Assembly (NCBI GenBank): GCA_019423685.1
Contig: JAHZAY010000010.1
Coordinates: 41,967-105,966 of the forward strand
Direction of reading: 5' to 3'
DNA from: Clostridiales bacterium
GTDB taxonomy: Bacteria > Bacillota > Clostridia > Oscillospirales > Ruminococcaceae
DNA: 64,000 nt
Part shown: piece after piece, positions 28,007-35,400 of the stretch
Position numbering within the stretch: the first letter of the stretch is position 1
Layout of the letters: each line of letters starts with the position of its first letter
Made by a program: the position numbers and the translations under genes
Notes under the pieces: model-generated
Told to the model about the DNA's origin: nothing
Seen by the model: only the letters and a program-made list of their open reading frames with translations
Database searches by the model: none

Positions 28007-28335
28007 TGATCCGTGTGGACTTTACAAAATCCGGAGAGATGCTGACTTCCTTTTGTGTCAGCGGACATGCAGGATATGACGACTACGGTCACGATATCGT
28101 CTGCGCTTCGGTGACCTCGGCGGTACAATTGACGGCAAACGGTTTGACCGAGGTGCTAAAACTTCCCGCCAAGGTAGATGTAGAAGAAAATCTAATTCGT
28201 GTCACCCTCCCGCGCCGGCAATGGGAAAAAGGGCAGCCCTTTTTACAGGCGCTGCTGCTGCACCTGCAGCTGTTGGCACAGGACTATGAGGGGACAATCC
28301 AGGTAAATCTTTCGGAGGTGTACAACAATGCTTAA
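28006..28335 (+). CDS. prp: Ribosomal-processing cysteine protease Prp
   Basis: Prp removes the N-terminal extension of L27 in bacteria that encode such an extension. The 109-residue product has the catalytic His in SGHAGYDDYGHDIVCA and the catalytic Cys in the same motif (IVCASVTSAVQ). It lies between rplU and rpmA, overlapping both by 1 and 8 bases, which is the diagnostic Firmicutes arrangement. The L27 encoded next does carry a cleavable extension. Confidence 0.95.
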   Translation: MIRVDFTKSGEMLTSFCVSGHAGYDDYGHDIVCASVTSAVQLTANGLTEVLKLPAKVDVEENLIRVTLPRRQWEKGQPFLQALLLHLQLLAQDYEGTIQVNLSEVYNNA

Positions 28336-28609
28336 ACTTAGCATGCAATTCTTTGCTCATAAAAAAGGTGTTGGTTCCACTAAGAACGGCCGTGACTCTG
28401 AGTCCAAGCGTCTGGGCGCAAAACGCGCTGACGGTCAGTTTGTACTGGCTGGCAACATCCTCTATCGTCAGAGAGGAACCCACATTCATCCAGGAGAGAA
28501 CGTAGGCATCGGCAGCGACGATACCCTGTTCGCTCTCAAAGATGGCAAAGTAAAATTCGAGCGCATGGGCCGCGATCGCAAGAAAGTAAGCGTTATCCCG
28601 GTTCAGTAA
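28328..28609 (+). CDS. rpmA: Ribosomal protein L27 with Prp-cleaved extension
   Basis: L27 reaches the peptidyl transferase centre with its N-terminus. The 93-residue precursor begins MLKLSMQFFAHKKGVGST. The mature protein of bacteria without extensions starts at AHKKG, so the first nine residues (ending QFF) form the extension cut by Prp. The body is well conserved (SESKRLGAKRADGQFVLAGN, GTHIHPGENVG). A terminator follows. Confidence 0.98.
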   Translation: MLKLSMQFFAHKKGVGSTKNGRDSESKRLGAKRADGQFVLAGNILYRQRGTHIHPGENVGIGSDDTLFALKDGKVKFERMGRDRKKVSVIPVQ

Positions 28610-28633
28610 TCGAACAACACAGTTTGCACAGAG

Positions 28634-28668
28634 AAAATCCCGAGATGATCGTCTCGGGATTTTTTTAA
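28634..28668 (+). terminator. Terminator after rpmA
   Basis: The stem AATCCCGAGA.../TCTCGGGATT is followed by a run of seven T residues. Confidence 0.93.
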
Positions 28669-28759
28669 GTTCTTTTACAAAAGAACAACGTCTGCTTTGA
28701 TGCCTTGTTTTTTTCTTTTCCCTATAGTACAATGAAAAAAACGAGAAGGGAAGAGGATC

Positions 28760-29222
28760 ATGCGAAAAAGTGGACCCTTTGCGCCTGCTGACCTGGCTGA
28801 CGCCTAAAATTGGGGTGCAGGTCAAGCGCATCGGGGAGAAAAAGGCTTTCCTGGTGTGTGGCGTGCTGGCTTTATTGGGTCTAATCTTTTTGGCAAATAG
28901 CAATCAACCATTTTATTTTGGACTGGGCTGGGCAGGATATCAGATAGCGGTTATGGGGCTGTGCCTGTCGATCGATGCGGTGTTCTCCTTCTCGATCACC
29001 GAAAAGCAGGAGGATTCCTTTAGCCCGCTTGTCGGGCAGCTCAGTGGCCTGTATTCGTGCAGCATCAACCTGGGCAGCACAGTTGCATCTATGGTAAGTG
29101 GCCTTTTATTGGAAGATTTCGGAGCGGCGGTGCCGTTTTTGGTCACAGCGGTGCTGCTGGTGCTGACCGTGCTGGCCTTCTGGATGGCGGTGGGCAGAGA
29201 GGCTGCCATCAACAAAGGGTAA
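28760..29222 (+). pseudogene. MFS transporter remnant (C-terminal portion only)
   Basis: The open frame from about 28770 encodes 150 residues with four hydrophobic helices: VCGVLALLGLIFLA, WAGYQIAVMGLCLSIDAVF, NLGSTVASMVSGLLLEDFG and VPFLVTAVLLVLTVLAFWM. They match the last third of a major facilitator transporter of about 400 residues. The N-terminal two thirds are missing. An ATG at 28760 with AAGGGAAGAGG upstream opens a different frame (MRKSGPF...) that stops after 15 codons, so the original start region has probably been joined to the 3' part by a deletion with a frameshift. The product is unlikely to transport anything. Confidence 0.7.
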
Positions 29223-29317
29223 ATTCGATTTTTTCGATAAGATTCTTCCCCACCGGCGATCCGCCGCGCGGCGGGGAAGTAAGACAATTGGCGGCGGGGA
29301 AAAGAGGCAAACGACGA

Positions 29318-30592
29318 ATGTTTATTGATAAAGCGACCATCCGGGTGCAGGCCGGAGCAGGCGGCAACGGAGCGGTCTCCTTTCACCGGGAAAAATTTGT
29401 GGCGGCCGGTGGCCCGGACGGCGGCGACGGCGGCCGGGGCGGCAACATCGTGTTGCAGGGCTGCCAGCACATCAACACGCTGGTGGATTTTCAGTACAAG
29501 CGCAAATATGTCGCGCAGAACGGCCAGAACGGCAGCGGAAACCGCTGCTACGGCAAGAGTGCGCCGGATTTGGTCATCAAAGTGCCGGTGGGAACGGTGG
29601 TAAAAAATGCAGAGAGCGGCCAGGTTATGGCCGACATCGCGGACGAGACACCGGTCATCATTGCGCACGGAGGAAAGGGCGGTTGGGGCAACAGCCATTT
29701 TGCGAGCCCAACCCGCCAGATTCCGCGCTATGCAAAGCCAGGTATGCCCGGTGAGAGCTTTGAGCTGATTTTGGAGCTCAAACTTTTGGCGGATGTAGGT
29801 TTGGTGGGATATCCGAATGTCGGAAAATCCACCTTGATTTCGATGGTCAGCGGGGCAAAACCGGTCATTGCAAACTACCACTTTACCACTCTGACCCCAG
29901 TGCTGGGCGTTGTCAAGGTTGCGGAGGAAAAATCCTTCGTGATGGCAGATATTCCGGGACTGATCGAGGGGGCCAGTGACGGTGTGGGTCTTGGCCACGA
30001 GTTTTTGCGCCATGTGGAGCGCTGCCGTCTGATTGTGCATGTAGTGGATGTATCGGGCAGCGAGTACCGCGATCCAAAGGAGGACTACCGCACCATCAAC
30101 CGTGAGCTTGCCAATTTCAGCGAAGAGCTGTCCAAGCGCGAGCAGATCGTGGTAGCCAACAAGTGCGACATCGCGACCGAGGAGCAGATCGAGGACTTCC
30201 GCCAGTTTATCGAGTCGCAGGGCCACAAGCTGTACTGCATTTCGGCGGCTACCCGGCAGAGTGTGGACGCACTGGTCTACGCCATCTCCAACAAGTTGGA
30301 TCAGCTGCCGCCGATCAAGCGCTTTGAGGTCAACTATGTTCCGGTTATGCCGGACAGCTCGGACGATAAGTGGAAGTTTGAGATCCACCGCGACGAGGAC
30401 GGAGTTTATGTCGTCGAGGCGGATTGGCTCTCCAAAGTATTGGGCATGGTCAACCTCGAGGACGAGGAGTCGTTGGGATATTTCCAGCGCGTGCTGCGGC
30501 AGAGCGGCATCATCGACCGGCTTGAGCAGATGGGCATTCAGGAAGGCGACACCGTCAGCATCCTCAACTTTGAGTTTGACTATCTACGCTAA
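29318..30592 (+). CDS. obg: Obg GTPase
   Basis: Obg (CgtA) is an essential GTPase of 50S assembly and stress control; in spore formers it also influences sporulation onset. The 424-residue protein has the glycine-rich Obg domain (GGNGAVSFHREKF, GGDGGRGGNIVL), the G domain with GYPNVGKSTLI, the switch residues FTTLTP, DIPGLIEGA and NKCD, and a C-terminal OCT domain starting near KRFEVNYVP. The ATG used matches homologues (MFIDKATIRVQAG); the longer upstream frame is not used. A possible hairpin at 29247-29279 precedes it. Mini-RNase III follows immediately. Confidence 0.97.
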   Translation: MFIDKATIRVQAGAGGNGAVSFHREKFVAAGGPDGGDGGRGGNIVLQGCQHINTLVDFQYKRKYVAQNGQNGSGNRCYGKSAPDLVIKVPVGTVVKNAESGQVMADIADETPVIIAHGGKGGWGNSHFASPTRQIPRYAKPGMPGESFELILELKLLADVGLVGYPNVGKSTLISMVSGAKPVIANYHFTTLTPVLGVVKVAEEKSFVMADIPGLIEGASDGVGLGHEFLRHVERCRLIVHVVDVSGSEYRDPKEDYRTINRELANFSEELSKREQIVVANKCDIATEEQIEDFRQFIESQGHKLYCISAATRQSVDALVYAISNKLDQLPPIKRFEVNYVPVMPDSSDDKWKFEIHRDEDGVYVVEADWLSKVLGMVNLEDEESLGYFQRVLRQSGIIDRLEQMGIQEGDTVSILNFEFDYLR

Positions 30593-30604
30593 AGGAGGGG
30601 AAGG

Positions 30605-31057
30605 ATTACGGAAGAGACACTACAGCAGCCAACCCATCCACAGGTGGACATCCGCCTCTACAGTCCCCAGGCGCTGGCCTTTTTGGGGGATGCAGTCTAT
30701 GAGCTTCTGGTGCGGGAACGCATTGTGCTGAAGGCAAACCGCCCGGTCAACGACCTGCATTTACAGGCCGTTGAGCAGGTTCGCGCCTCCTATCAGAGCA
30801 GAGCTTATGCAGTTATCGAGCCGATGCTCTCCGAAGAAGAGGAGGGGGCACTGCGCCGGGGTAGAAACCTCAACTCGGTAAAGCCGCCGAAAAACGGCAA
30901 CATGCGCGACTACCGCAGAGCCACAGGCTTGGAAAGTCTGTTTGGCTACCTGTATTTGCAGGGGAAGCTGGAGCGGATCAACGAGCTGTTTTTGGCAATT
31001 GAAGCGGCTTTGGAAGATACCGTGCAGGAGCACAGAGAACCAGAAAGCAGGACATAA
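30605..31057 (+). CDS. mrnC: Mini-ribonuclease III, apparent AUU start
   Basis: MrnC is the catalytic domain of RNase III alone and matures 23S rRNA ends. The protein has the RNase III signature ALAFLGDAVYELLVRE, the Mini-III motif LKRGRN-like LRRGRNLNSVKPPKN and YRRATGLESLFGYLYL. After the obg stop codon the same frame has no ATG, GTG or TTG until GTG at 30644, and that GTG has no ribosome binding site. A strong GGAGG at 30594-30598 sits six bases ahead of ATT at 30605, giving a product of about 150 residues starting (M)TEETLQQP. I therefore propose AUU initiation; the GTG at 30644 (137 residues) is the alternative. Confidence 0.88.
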   Translation: MTEETLQQPTHPQVDIRLYSPQALAFLGDAVYELLVRERIVLKANRPVNDLHLQAVEQVRASYQSRAYAVIEPMLSEEEEGALRRGRNLNSVKPPKNGNMRDYRRATGLESLFGYLYLQGKLERINELFLAIEAALEDTVQEHREPESRT

Positions 31058-31091
31058 AAAAAGTGCCGGTTTACAAACCGGCACTTTTTTC
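31056..31091. terminator. Terminator after mrnC
   Basis: The stem AAAAAAGTGCCGGTTT and its complement with T-runs on both sides serves the mrnC operon and the small minus-strand gene. Confidence 0.92.
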
Positions 31092-31101
31092 GTCTGAGCG
31101 G

Positions 31102-31248
31102 TTAATCGCGGATTTCGGGGCGTTCAGGATGCTGGACGCTGTGCTCATCTGGGCGGATTTCAGCTTTAGCTTGGCCATCTCGACCGGTCTGGGACACGGA
31201 ATTAGAGGGGGTTGCCTTTGGGGTGCTTTTTTTATTTTTCTTTGCCAT
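31102..31248 (-). CDS. Small basic hypothetical protein
   Basis: This 48-residue frame starts at ATG with AGGAAGGAT upstream and reads MAKKNKKSTPKATPSNSVS, then a polar, Pro- and Glu-containing tail. It has no membrane segment. Similar very short Lys-rich proteins are common in Clostridia without known role. The good ribosome binding site and the terminator directly behind it support it as a real gene, but I do not recognise a family. Confidence 0.6.
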   Translation of the reverse strand: MAKKNKKSTPKATPSNSVSQTGRDGQAKAEIRPDEHSVQHPERPEIRD

Positions 31249-31387
31249 GATACTCATCCTTCCTGCGAAAATGTGCGCGTGTAGCATGAGAGATTTTGTT
31301 GCGCACCTTTAGTATGCTTCCTTTGCGGGGAGATATTCATTTTACAAAAAATGTAGATTTTCTTTTTAAATATTTCACAAAACACCC

Positions 31388-31416
31388 TTGAAAGTAATAT
31401 ACCAACGTGGTATTAT
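31388..31416 (+). promoter_or_regulatory. Promoter of the rubrerythrin gene
   Basis: TTGAAA and TATTAT are spaced by 17 bases, with TGG in front of the -10. No PerR-like inverted repeat was made out with certainty. Confidence 0.75.
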
Positions 31417-31489
31417 ATTAGTTGAAAAGTCCTGCACGGTTGTCCCGATGAATGACCGGAGTAGGAACAAAAAAAGGAGGAAAAGTATC

Positions 31490-32041
31490 ATGAAAAAATG
31501 GGTTTGCAAAGTTTGTGGCTATGTATATACAGGAGAGACCCCACCGGAATTCTGCCCACAGTGCAAAGCGCCGGCTTCCAAATTTGAAGAGATGGTAGAC
31601 AGCGATGTTACCTGGGCTGATGAGCACAGAATCGGCGTTGCTGAGGGCGTTGATCCAGAGATCCTCGAAGGTCTGCGTCAGAACTTCCAGGGCGAGTGCA
31701 CTGAGGTTGGCATGTATCTGGCTATGTCCCGTCAGGCTGCAAGAGAGGGTTACCCAGAGGTAGCGGAGTACTACAAGACCGCTGCTTATGAAGAAGCTGA
31801 GCATGCTGCAAAATTTGCAGAGCTGCTGGGTGAAGTAGTTACTACCTCCACCAAGAAGAATCTGGAGCTGCGCGTTGCTGCTGAGGCAGGCGCTTGCGCT
31901 GGCAAGAAGGACATCGCAACCAAAGCAAAACAGTTGGGTCTGGATGCAATCCATGACACCGTTCATGAGATGGCAAAGGACGAAGCTCGTCACGGCTGCG
32001 CATTCAAAGGCCTTCTCGACAGATACTTCGGCAACAAATAA
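31490..32041 (+). CDS. Reverse rubrerythrin
   Basis: Reverse rubrerythrins reduce hydrogen peroxide, and in clostridia also oxygen, in the cytosol with NAD(P)H-derived electrons. The 183-residue product has an N-terminal rubredoxin domain (CKVCGYVYTG and CPQCKAP, four Cys). A four-helix diiron domain follows, with ligands in GECTEVGMY, YEEAEHAAKF and KDEARHGCAF. The rubredoxin domain comes first, opposite to classical rubrerythrin, hence reverse type. AAGGAGGAAAAG precedes the start. The gene is monocistronic with a strong promoter, typical for an oxidative stress protein. Confidence 0.95.
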   Translation: MKKWVCKVCGYVYTGETPPEFCPQCKAPASKFEEMVDSDVTWADEHRIGVAEGVDPEILEGLRQNFQGECTEVGMYLAMSRQAAREGYPEVAEYYKTAAYEEAEHAAKFAELLGEVVTTSTKKNLELRVAAEAGACAGKKDIATKAKQLGLDAIHDTVHEMAKDEARHGCAFKGLLDRYFGNK

Positions 32042-32138
32042 GGAATCTTTTGCGGGCAGGGGACACGGTATCCAGACCGGGCTCCTGCCCATTTTTTACC
32101 CATCAAGCGATGTGGATGCAAAAAAGGAGGAGAGCAAG

Positions 32139-32492
32139 ATGCTTTTGGTATTGGAATATCCACGCTGCTCCACCTGCAAAAAGGCGCTGCAGTGGCTCAG
32201 AGAAAATGCAATCACCTTTCAGGACCGCCATATTGTGGAGAACAATCCCACCCAAGAGGAATTGACCGAGTGGTATCACAAGAGCGGGCTGCCGTTAAAG
32301 AAGTTTTTCAATACAAGCGGCAACCTTTATAAGGAGCTCCAGCTGAAAGACAAACTGCCACAGATGAGTGAGGAGCAGCAGTTGGCGCTGCTTTCGACCA
32401 ACGGCATGTTGGTCAAGCGTCCGCTGGTGGTTGGAGACGACTTTGTATTGGTTGGCTTTAAAGAGTCCGAGTGGGAGAAACTCAAAGCATAA
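32139..32492 (+). CDS. ArsC/Spx-family thioredoxin-fold protein
   Basis: The 117-residue product has the ArsC/Spx/YffB fold: an N-terminal CxxC in YPRCSTCKKALQWL, the DRHIVENNPT segment, LPLKKFFNTSGNLYKEL and the end MLVKRPLVVGDDFVLVGFKESEW with the conserved cis-Pro. Proteins like this are either arsenate reductase-like or Spx-like regulators. The length and motif match the YffB/ArsC-related subgroup of Clostridia whose reaction is not established. It follows the rubrerythrin gene by about 100 bases and may share its message, hinting at a thiol or oxidative stress role. A strong terminator follows. Confidence 0.88.
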   Translation: MLLVLEYPRCSTCKKALQWLRENAITFQDRHIVENNPTQEELTEWYHKSGLPLKKFFNTSGNLYKELQLKDKLPQMSEEQQLALLSTNGMLVKRPLVVGDDFVLVGFKESEWEKLKA

Positions 32493-32501
32493 AAAGAAAA
32501 A

Positions 32502-32547
32502 AACAGCAGAGGGCCGGTTGGAAAATCCAACCGGCCCTCTGCTGTTC
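32502..32547 (+). terminator. Terminator after the ArsC-like gene
   Basis: A perfect 20-bp stem (AACAGCAGAGGGCCGGTTGG and its complement) with a short loop is present. Confidence 0.88.
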
Positions 32548-32822
32548 ATAGTGACAATAGGAGAAGATATAAGATCAAAAGCTGTCTTATATACTGTAAG
32601 CTTAGCAGCCACAGATGATGTGCGGGTGATACAAAACTGAAAGAGGGCTGAATTTTTTTGATGTTGAGCCTCACAGCTGCAGTTTAGATTGCGCAAAAGG
32701 AAGGGAAGGAGGAAAGAGTTTCCTTTTTTGCAGTCAAAACTTAAAAAACTCCTACAACACTTTTCGCACAGGTAGACCAGCTGAACAATATATTTTCTCT
32801 TAATTTGTCTTTCCAGGATCAA
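32548..32822. other. Gene-free stretch before ribU
   Basis: No reading frame with a start and ribosome binding site, and no clear regulatory element, was found between the ArsC-like terminator and the ribU stop codon. An A/T-rich block with short T-runs near 32650 might contribute to ribU termination. Confidence 0.4.
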
Positions 32823-33449
32823 CTAGGCGACGCGGGAGCGGATAAAGCCCGACATCTTCTTATACAGCAGCAGGGTCAAAACAGAAAGGATGATGCCCTT
32901 GATGAGATTGAACGGAGCTGCACCAAAGATGACATAGGCGTTGATGCTGTTAATCATGGGGTTGACTGCGCTGCAAGCGTCGATGATCGCTTCCAGAGGC
33001 ATGATCTTTGCATAGAAGGGGATCAGCATGAATTTGTTGGCGAGCGATCCTACGATGGTGATGGTCACAACACCCGCTGCTACAGACAGTGCAACGCCCT
33101 TAAAAGAGGAATTGCGGCGGTAAAGCAGCGAGGAGACAATGGCAAAGGAGGACAGCACGATGATGTCGGCCAACTCACCGACACAGCCGGTCTGGCTGGA
33201 GAACATATGGATGATGTCCTTGATGCAGGTGACATAGATGGCAGGCAGCGGGCCGTACATAAATCCCATGATCAGGATAGGCACACCGCTCAGGTCCACC
33301 TTCAGGAACGGAGGCATGAACGGAACAGGCATCTCGATAAACATCAAGATGGTGGAGATTGCGGCAAAGACACCGATCAGCGTCACCATTCTGGTTTTAG
33401 AAAGGCGCGGCAGCTGGTTGTTTTGCGAAATGGTGGTGGTGTTTGTCAT
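32823..33449 (-). CDS. ribU: Riboflavin ECF transporter S component
   Basis: RibU binds riboflavin and works with the shared EcfA-EcfA'-EcfT module, encoded elsewhere. The 208-residue membrane protein has about six helices and the RibU-type segments FLKVDLSGVPILIMGFMYGP and TCIKDIIHMF, plus VGSLANKFMLIPFYA. An FMN riboswitch with a terminator lies upstream, which strongly supports riboflavin as substrate. ATG at 33449 is chosen over an upstream TTG because AAAGGG then sits about nine bases ahead. Confidence 0.93.
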   Translation of the reverse strand: MTNTTTISQNNQLPRLSKTRMVTLIGVFAAISTILMFIEMPVPFMPPFLKVDLSGVPILIMGFMYGPLPAIYVTCIKDIIHMFSSQTGCVGELADIIVLSSFAIVSSLLYRRNSSFKGVALSVAAGVVTITIVGSLANKFMLIPFYAKIMPLEAIIDACSAVNPMINSINAYVIFGAAPFNLIKGIILSVLTLLLYKKMSGFIRSRVA

Positions 33450-33533
33450 AAGAATACATCCCTTTCTCAATGCCGGCAGAAGGCCGGAAATTTGGAGAAG
33501 GTCTGTCAGTTTGAAAATGGGGGTATAAAAAAT

Positions 33534-33560
33534 CCTCCTGAAAAGATCATTTTCAGGAGG
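33534..33560 (-). terminator. Riboswitch-controlled terminator of ribU
   Basis: On the minus strand the stem CCTCCTGAAAA/TTTTCAGGAGG is followed by ATTTTTTA, directly after the FMN aptamer. It should form when FMN is bound. Confidence 0.9.
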
Positions 33561-33581
33561 CGAACGTGCAGAATACGCTCC

Positions 33582-33716
33582 GTTTCTTTATACCGGACTT
33601 TACCGTTGGTCTGGGATTCACACCCAGTCTGCCAGTCCAAAAGGACCGGGTCGCGGACTTGTAGCTTTTTAAGCGCATCACCGCCAGTGAGGAATTTCAC
33701 CTCGCCCTGAAACAGA
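33582..33716 (-). promoter_or_regulatory. FMN riboswitch (RFN element)
   Basis: The minus strand shows the RFN core in order: CAGGGCGAGGTGAAATTCC, GGCGGTGATGC, AGTCCGCGAC, CAGACTGGGTGTGAATCCC, GACCAACGGTAAAGTCCGG. These are the conserved joins of the six-helix FMN aptamer. High FMN should favour the downstream terminator and shut off ribU. Confidence 0.96.
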
Positions 33717-33779
33717 CTTTCTTTTTTTATTGATTTTGTTTTGGATCAAGTTCAAAGCGCTTTTCCTTTTTCCAATCAC

Positions 33780-33808
33780 ATTATATACGCACGATGGGGT
33801 CTTGTCAA
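33780..33808 (-). promoter_or_regulatory. Promoter of the FMN-riboswitch/ribU unit
   Basis: On the minus strand TTGACA and TATAAT are separated by exactly 17 bases. AAGCGCTT palindromes occur over the -35 side (about 33807-33814) and about 25 bases downstream of the -10 (about 33755-33762). Confidence 0.85.
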
Positions 33809-33957
33809 GCGCTTTTGCACAAATTCATTGTGAAAAAACAGACAAATAGTCCATATTTTGACTAAAATTTATCAATCTCAATGCCATTTATGAGAAGAAT
33901 CGGTACGAATTTTCTATTCAAATGGTAGAAAGGAAAGCCGAAAAAGGAGCGCTATCC
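33809..33957. other. Intergenic region PAP2/ribU
   Basis: About 150 AT-rich bases separate the ribU promoter from the 3' end of the PAP2 gene. No gene or clear terminator hairpin was recognised. Confidence 0.4.
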
Positions 33958-34545
33958 CTACAGCGCATACTGCAACAGCAGGAAAAAGTAGGGGATATAG
34001 CAGAGCAGCGAGAACCCAACGCCAAAAGCGGCGCCCGCCAGCACATCGCGGGGAAAGTGGACTCCGGCGAGTATGCGGGAGAGGGCGGTGCAGACCGCAC
34101 AGATGATGCCCAGCACGGATAAGAGAGGTGGGCACAGCGCAAACAGGGACATCCAAAGCAGGGCCGAGGCGATCAAAAAGGAGGAGGCTGTGTGCCGGCT
34201 GGGACAGGAACATCCAGTCTCGTGTTTCAGCAGAGGGGTAAAATCGAACAGCTCGCTGGGGCGCGGGAGGTCCCATTTTTTTCGTATGAGGCTGACCAGG
34301 ATAAGCCCGGCTGCGGGAACGATCCAGAAGGTGTAGGGCAGCAGCGCCAAAAGCCCGGTAAAGCTTATGTGCAGCGATCCGGTAAAGCTGGTGCGCACCA
34401 AGAAGTAAATGAGGCGCAGCGACTCCGCGGCATAGAGGACAAAGAGGGTGTATGGGAGGGTGCGGCAGACGGCGGTTACCACTTTTTGACGTCGGGGGGT
34501 TTGGCGCACCCAATCGGTCATGGCGCGATATTGCTGTTCGTTCAT
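33958..34545 (-). CDS. PAP2-family membrane phosphatase
   Basis: The 195-residue protein has about five transmembrane helices and the three PAP2 motifs: RKKWDLPRP, CPSRHTASS (PSRH with the catalytic His) and SRILAGVHFPRDVLAG with the second His and Asp. Family members dephosphorylate undecaprenyl pyrophosphate or phosphatidylglycerol phosphate at the outer membrane face. An undecaprenyl pyrophosphate phosphatase role is possible. The gene is divergent from a DedA gene, and DedA proteins include polyprenyl-phosphate flippases, so the pair may serve lipid carrier recycling. GGAG lies upstream of the ATG. Confidence 0.88.
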   Translation of the reverse strand: MNEQQYRAMTDWVRQTPRRQKVVTAVCRTLPYTLFVLYAAESLRLIYFLVRTSFTGSLHISFTGLLALLPYTFWIVPAAGLILVSLIRKKWDLPRPSELFDFTPLLKHETGCSCPSRHTASSFLIASALLWMSLFALCPPLLSVLGIICAVCTALSRILAGVHFPRDVLAGAAFGVGFSLLCYIPYFFLLLQYAL

Positions 34546-34608
34546 AAAGGAGTCTCCTATCGCATAAACTTGACAAAAGATGGATAAACGGGTAAAGGGG
34601 GATTGCAG

Positions 34609-35235
34609 ATGCAGGAGTGGATTGTGGAAGTGATGCAAAGGGCCGGAGATTGGGGATTTTGGGTGATCCTCTTGCTGATGGCAACGGAAAATATTTTCCC
34701 CCCCATTCCTTCGGAGGTGGTGCTCAGCTGCGCCGGCTTTTTGACCACCTGCAGCCAGCTGACCCGTCCACAGGCCATTGTCTCCGCGACGCTGGGATCG
34801 CTGTTGGGGGCGGTGGTTTTGTATGCGCTGGGGCGTGCACTGCCGGTTTGGCGGCTGGAAAAGATGGGCTTTTCGGCTCAGGAGATTGAGCAGGCGGGGG
34901 AATGGTTTTGCAAAAAGGGAAAGATTGCCGTGCTGTTGTGCCGGTGTGTGCCGGTGGTGCGCAGCTTAATTTCCATCCCGGCAGGGGCTGCGCGGATGCA
35001 GATGCTGCCCTTTCTCCTGCTGACAGCGGTGGGAACGGCTGTGTGGGACACCGCACTCATCTGCCTGGGCGCAGCAGCGGGGAGCTCTTGGCAGATGGCT
35101 GCTGCGCAGTTTGATTACCGCAGCGCGCTGGTTGGGCTGGTACTGTTTTCGGTGCTGGTGACCGCGCTGCCGTTTTGGCTGCTCAAGCGCCGGGCAAAGG
35201 GAGAATCGAACAAAGCCAGCGGGTGCAGCCGGTAA
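34609..35235 (+). CDS. DedA-family membrane protein
   Basis: The 208-residue protein has the DedA (SNARE-associated, PF09335) hallmarks: ENIFPPIPSEVVLSCAG near residue 27, GALLY-like VVLYALGRALP, and the RCVPVVRSLISIPAGAARM motif. Four or five hydrophobic segments are visible. DedA proteins include C55-phosphate and phosphatidylethanolamine flippases. ATG at 34609 follows AAAGGGGG; a TTG six bases earlier is less well placed. It is divergent from the PAP2 gene with only 63 bases between starts, so the two likely share a control region. Confidence 0.9.
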   Translation: MQEWIVEVMQRAGDWGFWVILLLMATENIFPPIPSEVVLSCAGFLTTCSQLTRPQAIVSATLGSLLGAVVLYALGRALPVWRLEKMGFSAQEIEQAGEWFCKKGKIAVLLCRCVPVVRSLISIPAGAARMQMLPFLLLTAVGTAVWDTALICLGAAAGSSWQMAAAQFDYRSALVGLVLFSVLVTALPFWLLKRRAKGESNKASGCSR

Positions 35236-35324
35236 AAGGCTTTTGTTTTGCTGTAAAGGCAGCAGAAAAATCGGAAACTATTTGCCAATTTTGTTCGAGC
35301 AATTGTAGATGGTGTGGGCAAAAA

Positions 35325-35354
35325 AACAGCATCCCGCTGCGGCAGGATGCTGTT
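35325..35354 (-). terminator. Terminator between dedA and flavin reductase genes
   Basis: The stem AACAGCATCC/GGATGCTGTT is followed on the minus strand by TTTTTT, so it ends the minus-strand flavin reductase gene; it may also serve dedA. Confidence 0.85.
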
Positions 35355-35400
35355 CGCTGCACAAAGAGGGGAGCGATCGCCTCTTTAGCGGTTTGTCCAG

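Noticed and set aside
28760..28807. A 15-codon ORF MRKSGPF... at the MFS remnant
   Set aside because: Good ribosome binding site, but best explained as the leftover start of the deleted transporter gene.
29247..29279. A GC-rich palindromic stretch upstream of obg as a terminator
   Set aside because: It folds, but no T-run follows and its arms are irregular; left as a possible leader hairpin only.
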